Source of the DNA: Patella vulgata
Taxonomy: Eukaryota > Mollusca > Gastropoda > Patellidae
NCBI RefSeq assembly: GCF_932274485.2
Contig: NC_065879.2
Span: 42,898,436-42,962,435 of the forward strand
Direction: 5' to 3'
Length of the DNA stretch: 64,000 nucleotides
The translations under genes and the position numbers were made by a program. The notes beneath the pieces were generated by a model that ran no database searches, was not told the origin of the DNA, and was given only the letters and a program-made list of their open reading frames with translations. Positions 23,356 through 35,700 of this stretch are shown here, piece by piece. Every line of letters starts with the position of its first letter. Positions within the stretch are counted from its first letter, which is position 1.

Positions 23356-24288
23356 GGCGTTTTTGTGAGTCGATTAGATTAGGTTTTGATTTGCTAGTAC
23401 GATTTGGTATGATTTCGATTTGATTAGCTATGGTCCACAAATGTGAAATTTGATAATTACGATTTGGTAAGATGGCTGCCATCACGGACACCGATCAGAA
23501 AAAAAAATTGTCTCTGCTTATTATTGATGACTTGTTAAAGACATGAAGGTTATCTACGCAAAAAAGTAAAAATGGTTGCCGTTAGAAATAATCTATGTCC
23601 AACAAGTTCAAGTATTTTTTTGAAAACTGAAGTGACAAAACATGTAAAAAGTGTCCTGAGAAAACCTAGGATCTATCAGTACATACATGTTTTTTTTTCT
23701 ATCACTCAATGTGAGTATCACAGAACAGAAGGACAGATAGGCTAGACCTTACGCAACAGTGACAACCACGTGATAACACTTACTCAGAGAGAGCGACTGG
23801 TTACAGATATTGATCGATATGTCAAAACATGACGAGGGGGGCGTGTGTTTCAAGTGTAGTCCAAGTTAACGACTAGGCAGTAGACTACCTACAGTAACAC
23901 TGCTGGCAGTGTTACTGTTAGGCCTAACGGGAGTGACTTAACATTTTACTAAAATTAGGCCACCCAGAGGACCTAAAATTGCTTAGAGGTGATCTAACAT
24001 TCTTGTGGATTATAAAGTTAACATTAAACATGACAAATGCGTTTTAAAAAAACATTTTTTATGGAGAAAAACAACAATAAGCATTAAAAATTACTTACGA
24101 CATCGAACATTCCGCCATTTTAAAAACATCAAATCTAATCGCCTAAACACCTCCTGGGAGGATTAGGTCGATTTGCCTAATCAGTTGAGTTAAATCGTCT
24201 CACAAATGTAACGATTAGCATAATCAACTTGGTTCACAAATGCGTATAATAGCTAATCGGTCTAATCTAATCGGTTCACAAAAACGAC
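23356..24288. mobile_element. Putative DNA element with inverted ends (GGCGTTTTTGTGA)
   Basis: Left end GGCGTTTTTGTGAGTCGATT and right end complementary to GTCGTTTTTGTGAACCGATT, both followed inward by AGATTAG and other GATTAG-rich sequence. The homology continues imperfectly for about 100 bp. No protein and no clear target duplication. It lies between PELP1 and WRAP53. Confidence 0.5.
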
Positions 24289-24484
24289 TTAAGAATAAGA
24301 TAATCTTCGCAATACGTCAACTGATCACGTGACTGAATGTTCTAAAAATATTTCCTGTAATCACCGTAAACTTCAGTGTTATTTTTGTATAGTTGTGATA
24401 AATACATTTACGACAAACAGTTGATAGATTTTTAAATATTTTACAAAGTGCAATGTATTATGTACGTGTTTCTGAATTCTCGCA

Positions 24485-24745
24485 GGGGGGTTTGATGGCC
24501 GAATGGTTAGCAAGTGCGCGCTGTATCACAAGGCCTGACATTGAGTCAACTGGCGTGGTTTCGAATCCTCGGTTGTATGTGACAAGGAGTAGGGTTGCCT
24601 GTCCAACCTTGTGGGTTTTCTCCGGTTTCCTCCCACTGCTAAAGTAAAAGAAAGACCCCTACGCACTAGCGAATTATTGAAATAAAATTAAACCATATGT
24701 TAGTATGAAATGACCTAATCGGCGTCGAGTTAAACCCCATTTCTC
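24485..24745 (+). mobile_element. tRNA-derived SINE family B, near full length
   Basis: tRNA-like head with A-box region GATGGCCGAATGGTTAGC and B-box region GTTTCGAATCC. Then comes a body with CTGTCCAACCTTGTGGGTTT and CGGTTTCCTCCCACTGC, and a 3' end GAGTTAAACCCCATTTCTC with CT-rich tail. Other copies: 7270-7450, 42052-42335, 44455-44680, 45090-45230 and 51185-51375. Confidence 0.85.
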
Positions 24746-24810
24746 ACCCTCTCTCTGGATTCTCGTTACTGCTTAAGTCCTTAAAGGTAATCAGCAGTGT
24801 GATCATGCTT

Positions 24811-25010
24811 TTCTTTCCGGTATCGCCTTGCTCGTTCTTGTACAAGTAAACTGTGGGCCCAATGTTTTCAAAGAGCTGTCGGGCTGTGACGCAACAAAAA
24901 ATTGGTCGGTTTTTCTTTCAGTATCGCCTTGCTCGTACTTGTTCCAGTAAACTGTGGGCCCAATTTTTTCAAAGAGCTGCCGGGCTGTGATGCAACCAAA
25001 AATTGGTCAG
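24811..25010 (+). repeat. Two-copy tandem duplication, about 97-bp period
   Basis: GTATCGCCTTGCTCGT through AAACTGTGGGCCCAAT and GGGCTGTGACGCAAC occurs at about 24821 and 24919. A third, weak partial copy starts near 25155 (CATAACCTTGTTCGTACTT). Confidence 0.75.
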
Positions 25011-26037
25011 TTCCCACTAAAATATACTTTTGTTTGCAACTTCACATAAATATAATACCCATATTAATTATGGTTGTTTCGGGCAGTGGCATGCTTGCAA
25101 TAAAAAAATAGAATCTTCTTCCTTTAAGGTAATCAACTATATGCAATCATACTTTTCTTTTCGCATAACCTTGTTCGTACTTATACCAGGAAACTGACGG
25201 TCACAAAATTCATTAAACGAATAAAACTAACGCAGTGATCCATGGTAAATACCACGTAGGATTAGGCGGATTATCAGTGTGTGAAATAGTTTTATTTAAT
25301 GTCCGTTTCAACCTAAGTGATATCGCAGACAATTACATGTTATATAGTATATACATACACAATAAAATATTTCCAAGATGATCATGTATTAGCGAAAATT
25401 TGAATGGATTAGTGAAATATTTAATTATATGTACAGAACAGATGAAACATTTAATGACGGGATAATTGGCGGATAAGAATATGCGCATTGCCTCCTTGAC
25501 CCTTGTCACATGAAGTTCAGAAGTTGAAATCTTTTAAATAAAGTAATTAAAATAGGAGAGCACTACATGTAGGTACCAATAATAGATCTGCACAGAAAAG
25601 TCAAAAATTTTAAATTTTTTAATAACTTTTATTGGAGGATTTTTTAAAAGCTTTCGGATAATTCCACGAATGCCTGTACCACCAGCTATTATTTATGGTA
25701 ATGGACTGATTGGCAAGGTCCATGTTATTGATCAATTGCAGTGAAATAATAATGAACAAATGTATTCTTTTGACATTATTTGCCATGACATATTTTGATT
25801 GTTAAGAAAATGTTTAAGACTTCTGACAAAGTATTACAATTAACGACTTTTGTTACTTTAATGAAACAAATGCGATAGACTTATAATTAGTTCAGCATAA
25901 CCAATGGGAATTGGGATGGATTTGGGTCATAAGTTGGGCATTAAATTCTTTCACTGGTCATGGAGCTATTTTATACAATAAAAGCAAGAGAAATTGAAGA
26001 AAAAACCTTTATTTTGTTCTTTAGGTGATCATCCAAT

Positions 26038-26780
26038 ATGGATACTCAAGAAAACATGGAATCTAATAAAGAGATAGATGGGGATGGTCATCAGACCAAT
26101 CAAGATATATCTTACATAAACACTCAGCACCTCTTTAGAAATATTGACGATTGTTTAGACAATATGCAACCCGAAAACAGCCAGACACATTTGATAAGCT
26201 GTGAAAATGAACAAAGTTTAAAACAGAAAGATTCCAGAAAGGCATCCCAGGACATTACCACAATACATTCAAATAAAAGTGAAACTGACAATCAGGAACA
26301 AAATGCTGAAAAGACATCATGTAGTTCTGCTCATGTTGATTTGACTATCAGTGACAAATCTTTTAAAAAATCCAAGGAATTATTCAGTTCTAATAGTGAA
26401 AATAAAAGTGAACTTTCTGAATCAATTGTTGAACCTGTGATTCCAGCAACTGTAATTAGTGAAAATGTACATCAAAATATTACTGATAATACAAACACCA
26501 ATTTAAGTGAAGAAACAACTGAATTAAGTGAAAATAAATTTCTACCGAAAACCAAACATAAGGTTGCTGAAGACGAAGAGGGTGTTCATTCTTGTAAAAG
26601 GCAGAGAATAGAAACAGGCGAGCAGTTAGAAAGTGAAAGATTGTTAGAAAATCAGAAACTGGAGGCTTTAAATAGATGTGAAGAGTTAGAGACAGCTATG
26701 GCAGATGAAAATATACCAGTAAATGAAGAAAGTATACCAGCAAATGAAGAGAGCACTGAAGCAGATGAATCTCACCAAAG
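26038..26780 (+). CDS. WRAP53: WRAP53 exon with start codon: disordered N-terminal region
   Basis: 743 bases, ending CAAAG/GTGGGC in phase 2. The 247 residues are rich in Ser, Asn, Glu, Gln and Thr and show no fold. [20 protein letters not shown] near the end may be a nuclear import signal. ATG 26038 was chosen because it follows an acceptor (26021-26024) by 13 bases and opens the frame leading into the WD40 core. A reading past the donor ends at a stop after about 10 codons. Confidence 0.85.
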
Positions 26781-29700
26781 GTGGGCCAACTTATTAGGCT
26801 TTCACCTTCGGTGAAAGACTATTGTTATTACTAAGATTAATATTATTATTATTATTTATTTTTTTGGGAGGGATCTTATTTCTCAGCAACTATAAAGAGA
26901 TAGAGGTCTGCAGTTTGGTTTTCTCTTGGGAAAATGGGTGTGGCTAGTGTTTAAATGTAAAATGAAATTTGTGCGCATAGCAGATCTTTAACGTGCACGC
27001 AAATTGAAAATCGGCCATAATTCTGCTAATTCCCAACCAATTTTTCTCATATTTACAATTTTCTAAATTGTTTATTTCTAGGAATTTTTCAATTCTGATT
27101 ACATTTTTGGATTCCAACGATATAAGTTTTGTTGTGAAAATCTGATTTGATTTTGATTGACTTTAAATTTATACACAGTGTTTGAGGTCTTGAGACGAAG
27201 AATCCTAAAGATTTCCGATAATTACTGCCAAAGTTATGACCCTTGATCACTTCAAAAACTCTTGTGGATGCTCTAGAGGCTAAAGTTAATATCCGATTGA
27301 CTTTAAATTTATACACAGTGTTTGAGGTCTTGAGACGAAGAATCCTAAAGATTTCCGATAATTACTGCCAAAGTTATGACCCTTGATCACTTTGAAAAAT
27401 CTTGTGACGCTCTATAGGCTAAAGTTATCATCCGATTGACTTCAGATTGATACACAGAGTCTAAGGTCTTGAGATGAACAAGTATAATGATTTTCAATGA
27501 ATTTTGATTACTTGAACAGCTAAATCCATGATATTAAATGTTTCGTATACTAAACGTTAGCATGGGACAGAACTTTATAAAAAGCAGACAAATTCTAATG
27601 ATTTTCTGATAATTACTTTTAAAATGAGTTGTTATTCTTAATCAGATTTTAGTGTATTATAAATGTTTTATTACCGAAAAAAGTAAAAATATGTGATAAC
27701 TCTTGTTGACTGCCCGGACGATTTAGCTGCTGTGGTTGTATGTTTTGTTGCCTGGCAGCCTATCTTTTGAAATGTCAGATGTAGCAGAAAAAAGAAATCG
27801 AAAATCGAAAACTTCATATTTTTACGATTTAGAACATTTTTAGAGGTCTTTTTCTAGAAAAGTCAACATAATATTTTTTGGAAACTTCTTCTACAGAGAG
27901 TCTTATCGGTAGTCTTATGTATAAAATCATTGTACAACAGTCCCAAATATCAGGAGTACGAGAACAAAGGGATCGAAAATTGAAAACGGCACCTTTCATT
28001 GTTAAGCGAAACATGCAGTAAGGGTGGATACAATCTGTACGTTTTGTCAACGTATATAGAGCATATTCAAGAGTGTCTTTTCTTTCACATTGACAATATT
28101 TGAACTAAAATTATTGCAACTATGAGTATATTGACCCTATAACAGAAATAGTTGATTTCTTTGTGTAATATTTAGCCTTTAAATTAATATGGTTGCTTCT
28201 TTGTCAAAATTATCTCATAGCCGTAATCATCTAGACTGAATCGACGGCTGACGCTGTTTATAAGCAAGTCCAATTTGCAGTAATAGGGAATATTGTACTT
28301 GTGACTGAAAACTGGATGATGTTTAAGCATGGACTTTATGTGTAATTATTAAGTTTTTACATGTTAGTGACGTCAAACCTTTCACATGCACGAAACCAGA
28401 AAATTGGCGCATATTCATTCAATATTCAATCAATTTTTGAACCAGTTACATATTTGACTTTGAGTAGCTGACATGAACGCGATTCCGAAGTCCCGTGTAC
28501 ACATTGGTATGACCGTAAAAGATCCCTTGGCAGTTGGAATTCTATATAAGAGTAGACTAGCACCGCTGTACGGGCAAAACTTTCCTCCTGGCCCACTCCG
28601 AGCAGAACAGTTAGACGTTAAACCCCATTTCATTTTGTTTCTAATTACACCTTGAGTTTCAACCTAAACTCTATATTACAACTACAATTTTTACTTTGAT
28701 AACATCTATTGCGATTCCAGTTTTTACCATAACTTCAGTGTGGACCACGACATTGCTTTTCGGCCAATTCATGAAACTGTTCTTTTTCCATTTCGCGTAG
28801 AACTCAGAAACTGTAAGAAGTCTGTAGAGTCTTTAATCAGTATTCTTGTTTATGTGTAGGAGAAAAGGGGACCGAGAATAGAAAACTGTGTATTTGTTTG
28901 TTAAGTGAAACGTTCGGTAAGAGTGTGATAAATCATACTTATATAGAGAGCTTTTTTTTTTCAAGGTGACAATTGTTGAACTAAGAGTGTTTTACTGTTA
29001 ACCAAAATATGGGGTCAGTGATTCTAGAGTGAAAATATGTCATTTTAGTAAGTAATGTCCCAGGATTTTTCTCTACATGACGTCATCACTTTAACCCAAT
29101 GAATAAAATGCGCTCCACTGCAGCTATTTATAAACAAAATACATAGAAAAGAAAAATTGATGTTGAGTGCTAAAGACAATGGAAAATTAATACTGCTTTT
29201 TCGACCCTATTGCAAAACTATTTTTTCTTTTCTTTTGCCATTATGCGTGTAAGAAGCGATAGATTTTTCCTCATGAAAGTTGTCAACAGTTATGAGTTAG
29301 ACGTTAAAACCCATTTCATTTCATTTCTAATTACACTATGAGTTTCAACCTAAACTCTTATAAGAACTACAATTTTGACTTAATATCTAATAAGATTCCA
29401 GTTTTGACCATAACTTCGGTGTGTCTTGATTACGACATCGATTTCTAATATCAACTCTAATTACGTCCTTGAGGTAACTACTTCGATTTCGATGTAAATT
29501 CACATTACGCACAATAAGGTTTCCAATTTTTATCATTAAAGTGATATACGTTTCAATTCCGGTTTCGACTGCGACTTTAGATTTTTGGCGTCGACTCTAA
29601 TTGTGTCTTTGGTTGCGAGCTTAACCAAGATTTCAAAATGTCGTCGAGAATGCTATCTTGGGCTCACCGTGACGTTTTCAGTGTGGGTAAAGCCTTCAGT

Positions 29701-32700
29701 ACTCCGTTGGAGTTCTAGTTTCTTTTACTTTTACACTTTCAGTTATGAGATACAATATGATTTTAGCAAAAACCCTGGTCAGATAACTGGAGCATGGACC
29801 GAGTTTGAACATAAAGAACAGAACTTCTTAAAAGGCTGTAAATGGTGAGTTATTTACTTGTTCACAGATTATCTTAATTTTCTGGGCTTTTTTCTAGTGA
29901 TGATAATTATTTATTACAGGTCACCAGGTATTAATTAATAATAGTGATGATAATTATCTATTACAGGTCACCTGATAATATGTTGTATATTAACTAATAG
30001 TGATGATAATTATCTATTATAGGTCACCTGATGGTAGTTGTATATTAACTAATAGTGATGATAATTACCTCAGATTATTTAACACACCACCAGAGGTATA
30101 TTATGGTAACATGGAAAATGTTCCACAAATGGTGAGTTATTTGATAATGCAGTCGAACGGACAATAAGTGTAGGATATTAATCAAAAGAATGCACAGTGT
30201 TTCAACACTATCATCAAAATTTTAAAGTGAATTCAGCTGTTAGCCAGATTTCAAGCCTTCTGATCACTGGATTGTTTGTTAGGCCTGTAACAATATATCA
30301 GTATACTGGGTATTAATATACATCAATATCATTCGCCTAAACAATATATTGTGATATATTTTCTGATTATTAGAAGAGGTAGTATTTTAATACCATTTTA
30401 CAGTAAGGAGATATACATAGTATCAATATTTTCATTGTACAGTTGTGAAATATCTCAAAGTCACCAAATTTGGTACCCTCCTTTTAATAATACACTACTT
30501 GCTATGCTAACTTGGACTGACTGGGTTAAGATTTAAATTACTGTATATGCCTTGATGTAATGTTCGATGTGTTGTACTGAATGTTTTTTTTATTTAAATT
30601 AAATCAGACAAGTATATTGAAAATGAAAGGAGGGGAGACCATCTATGATTACTGTTGGTATCCATTGATGAATTCTTCTGATCCTGCAACGTGTTGGTAA
30701 GTTACTGTGTTGTAAATGGATGACTTTTCAATCTAGACAGACTAGTCAGCACCCACTAGAACTTTTAAGGATTAGAAATAAAAGTGTTGATATAATTATA
30801 TTTGATTTGTTTGAGAACTGGGTACCCGTCTATTTTTAAACTTTTTAGATCTGCAGATATAGAACCAACAATTATGATTTACTGATTTGTCTGATTTGCA
30901 TGGGTCAAAAATATGATTGTTGCTTCATTTAAATGTTGATTTGATTTGTTTTGTGACAGTATGTAATTGTTTTAAAAAATTGTATGTCTCTAGATATATG
31001 AAACTACAATTGGTAAACAAGTCAACTTCTGCTTAATCTTATGAAACCAAAATTAATTGTATATATTATCCTATCACTAATTGAAATAACACATGAGATT
31101 GACCCAATTCAATCATTTAATTTGACCTAAATCAAAGATTTACATCTTTTAAACCAAAGACGAAAGATGAAACTAAAATTTGTAAACCCGCCACCTTCAC
31201 TTATTCTTTTGAATTGAAAATTTAAAAGTATAGAGCTTGTCCCATCATGTATTGAAACACATCAGATAAATTCAGTTCTTGGTTTTGACCTAACCCAAAC
31301 TGACTAATCACTCCAAAACAATTTCCAAAAAGGTTTACTAAATATTCATATAAACTTGTATTTTTCAGTCTGATCAGTACAGGTAGATGTATGCCTGTTC
31401 ACATGTGGGATGCATTTACCGGAGAATTACTATGTAGTTATAAATCATATGATCAAGCTGTAAGTATGTTACACACATCTCAATTTATTCTTATCATGTT
31501 TGTTACTGAAACCTACACTGACCAATTTTTGGTCAAGTTTTTTGCATTTCTTATTTATTTCTATACATTGTATAACGTTTACCCCTTGTATTATTTCTGT
31601 GACCTTATCTCACTTCACACTGTTGTACCAAGCCACTGTTCTTGTGTTCAACTATAGTTATTTCACATGGTCAAAGAACCTCATTCCCTCAATTAGAACT
31701 TACTTCATTTCATATAGGTTTTTCTACATTCCTCTTTATCGTTTTGGTTTCTTGGTGTAGAATAATATCACACAGGTCTACATATTATGCATTCTTGTTT
31801 TGTAAATAAATAAATCCAAGAATTGTTGACATGTTATTTAGAAAACCCTTGTTTCATACTAAGATGCCAAATTTATGTCTGCTGTTGACCACCATACCAG
31901 GAACTGAGTATGACATCATCACAGCCATCTTGGAATTGTGATGTCATCAGAAATGGAAGTCTGTCAATCTATGCGCATTTGGCCAAGGAACAAGCGTGCC
32001 AAGTTTCATTTCGATCATACATTAATTGGCGTAGTAGCCATAGACTTTTTGTGAAGAAGATCTTCTCCCCCAAGAACAACAAGTTCCTTGGCCAAAAATA
32101 GTTGGGGTTTTTTTACCTTCAAAATGATAGATTTAAAGTTTATTTGAGATTATACCATCAGTGATTTATATTGTTATTTTATAGGATGAATTAGTAGCAG
32201 CTCACAGTGTATCTTTTAATCCTGATGGCAGTAAAATTTACTGTGGTTTTAATAAAACTATCCGAGTATTTGATGTATCAAGACCTGGCAGAGATTTCCA
32301 AAGAAGACAAACATTTGGTAAAAATAATGTGGTAGAAGTAGAAATAAAAAGAATAGTCATTGATATCATTTCACAATTAATTGTAGCCCATGGATTTCAG
32401 TGGATATCCTTGTTAAAGCTGCCTAACACTCAAGCTGGCACAGAATACATTCAACCATAACTTTATTCTGCCATAACTAATCTCAATTCTAGAGAGTTTA
32501 TAAAATAATAGTTGCCTATTAGTATTAAAATAAATCATTAACATTAATTTTATTTTCTTTTATTCTTTTTGCTGTATTTTGTTTTGTTTCTTTTTAATAA
32601 CATCTTGTAATAATAATGTCTTCAATTAGGTTGTCAATTAATTTCACATTTGTCCATAGTGTAATACACTGAGAAGACTGTATCTTGATGCTTCTTGTTT

Positions 32701-35700
32701 TGTCATACTGTTCGTCAGTTGCTGTTTACCTTTGCACCACAGAATGTTCTTAACATTGTGATTTTCAAACGATTTGCTTATCGCAGCAACATCGATTCTT
32801 AAGCGTTTATTATCAACTTGTTTTGTAGAGAAAATTGCCTCAATGACACTCTTATTATCAACATAAGCCCTAATAATAATATCACATTCTTGAAATCCTA
32901 GCAAGTCTGTTATAATTTTTCTATAGTAAAAACAGGATTCAAGTCCTCCTTGGAGGCTAAGCATATCATCTGCAATAGTAGATTGCACAACGCATTTTAT
33001 TTTTCCAGCATGCCACAATATTGGACAGCAGGTTTTGTCACAGTCCACTAAGCACAGAATATGTGCACGTATGCTTCCTGTACTATTGTTTATATTTCTC
33101 AGATATGCGTCCGTATATAAGATTAATTTTAATTCAGATTTGTTGAATGTGAGTTGTGGAAATCTGATTATAGAGTTAATGTCTTTAAGTCTATTTATCT
33201 GCTTGATTGCTCTGGTAAGGTTCTCAATGGTTGCACGTTGTAGTTTTGTGCTCATGGTTATCTTCTCAAATGCCATGTCAGGCCTTGATTCATGTTCAAT
33301 ATTATACCAGGTGCTGTACTTTCCTATTGCTTTGCCAGCACGCCCCAGAACTTTAACTTTAATTCACTGATTACCATCTTTATACTGTATTTTGTCATTA
33401 ACCCTAGCTGTTTGATCAACATGTTTATCTGTGACTGGAGGTAAATCATGAAAAGTGTCTATGTCGATAGAAGGCAAATTTTCTGTTATTGGTTTGAATT
33501 CTTTTGATGTTTCTGTGACTCTAGACTGATCATCCTTCTGTTCTTCCTGAATGTCTGTACAGGTAATGTCTTCAGCTTTTAGTAGTCTGTTTGGCAATAC
33601 TCAACAAATACTCCACCATGCCTAGCAAATATCACTTTCCCATCCTGGAATATTACTTTTCTTGGTCCAAGCCATCTTTCTCTTCTTTCTCTCTTATAAT
33701 ATACTCTATTTCACCTGGTTGGAATAATTGTTCCGATGCTCTGATTTTTGTTCTTAGTTCTCTCCAAATTCGTTCGCTTGACTCAGATTCTATATAGGCT
33801 TGTCTTGACGCATGTAAAGCATTTAAATGCTTTGTAAATGTTTCGGTACTTGTGGTCCCATGCAATGCTGGTACTTTAGGGTTTTGTCCAAACATTAGCT
33901 GATGGCTGCTATATCCATTTTTCATCTGAAAGGAGTTTCATGCCATGTTTGCCCAGCTAAGCAATGTTTGATTCTCTATATCTTCATGTTCAGATGCTAA
34001 TCTAGTCAACATTGTATCTGTGATAGCATGGACTCGCTCACATAATACATTTTGAAATGGGCTTTCTCTTGCAGTAGTGTTGACTCAGATGTTAAGTATT
34101 GATACTACCTCTCTTAATTCATCAGAACTAAATTCTCCACCATTGTAAGTCATAATTCCTCCCATAACTCCATATACACCCACCCAATGTTTCATCATAG
34201 CTTCTATTACATCAGATGGTCGCTTTCTCTCGATAATAACGGAGATGGTATACCTTGACCACATATCTATCATATGTAGAATTCATTGGCCTTTCCATTG
34301 TTTGAGATCCATCACAACTTTTTCATTGAATTCTTTGGCCATTGGAATTCCCACTGATGGACGGGGTGGTGTGGTTGAATAAAATTTACACAGCTGTCAG
34401 TTGAAATGCATATCTTGTAATACATGTATATCGGTATACTCATCTCTCCAAATTCCGGCATCCTTTAACAGTAGGATTAATCTTTTCATTGGTGGGTGAT
34501 ATTGTCACTGTTCTGTCCATTGGTACATAATAGTGTCCAGAAGCTGTCAGATTTAATAAAATATCTTTACCAAATATATTAGCAGTGTCATTCACTAAGT
34601 CCAATTTCACTCCAGCAGATTTCATGGAACTTCTTGATAATAGCAAAGGTATATCTGAAGATACAACATCTGTTTTAATTAACTCTTCCTTTCCAAATCC
34701 AAATTTAAACATCTTCACTCCATTATTTTCTTGAATCTTTTGTTTTTCATCACTGTTTAATGAAGCAATATACCTGTCAATCCAATTTCTTCCACAAACT
34801 GTACTGCTGCATGCACTATCTAATACAGCACAATTTGTGGCATCAACAGCTAACTCTTTAACATTATCTTTCTTACTTCCTGTGAATAGAATTACCTCCT
34901 CTTCTTGCTCCGCAATATTTACTTTTGCCATATTCTCCCAATTATCTGGGCACACAGAAACTAAATGTCTAAATGAACCACATGTTCTACATGTAAGTGT
35001 TCGACCATCACAACCAGTTGGGTTTAATTTTTTAGTTGGTATAACTTCATATTTTTCTTCTCTATTTTCGTATAAATAGCATCAAAAATTGATATATATA
35101 TTCTGAAATAGTCTGATCCACTTCTCTCTTAAAATTTTCAAATACCTCAAATTTCTCTAAACTGTCTGTTAATAGTAGGGTGCCCCACCATAAATAAATA
35201 TCTCCAAATATCTTGACAATTACACCACAATATTTATATATATACCAAGCCTTAAATCAGTTTCGCACATTTATAGTCATTAAATGAACGATCATGTTGT
35301 ACTTAATAAGCTATGACCATTTAACCATCAATAAATAATAGACTGAAAAATGGTTACAAGTGTCAGCCATAATATCCGGGCACTTTTGAATTGTTTTGAA
35401 ATTAGTCTTGCTTAACCAGTCTACCGACCATTCTCCATCTGATTGACAGGCTGGGATTTCAAGACTACTCTTTTACGAAACATAACAGAAAGCTGGAACA
35501 AGAAATTGAATTTAGAAACACGCACGTTAGGCAACTCAACAACTGTTTTAAGAACCTTGTAAACTACTGCTAGTTTCATGTTCTTGCCTAACCCGAGTGT
35601 TTCAGAGATATTATTTGTACTAAACCAAAATATGCCGCTCCTAATGGTATAGTTAATGATAAAGCAATTTAAAAGATAAAATGAATGTAATTTCTAAAGC

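Larger units (their letters stand above)
22873..26037. other. Head-to-head interval between PELP1 and WRAP53
   Basis: About 3.2 kb between the two start codons. It holds the inverted-end element (23356-24288), SINE B (24485-24745) and a short tandem duplication (24811-25010). The first 480 bases beside PELP1 hold no recognised repeat and are the likeliest promoter area, but no TATA box or other core motif was identified. WRAP53 probably has an upstream non-coding exon, because a consensus acceptor (TTCTTTAG) ends at 26024. Confidence 0.5.
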
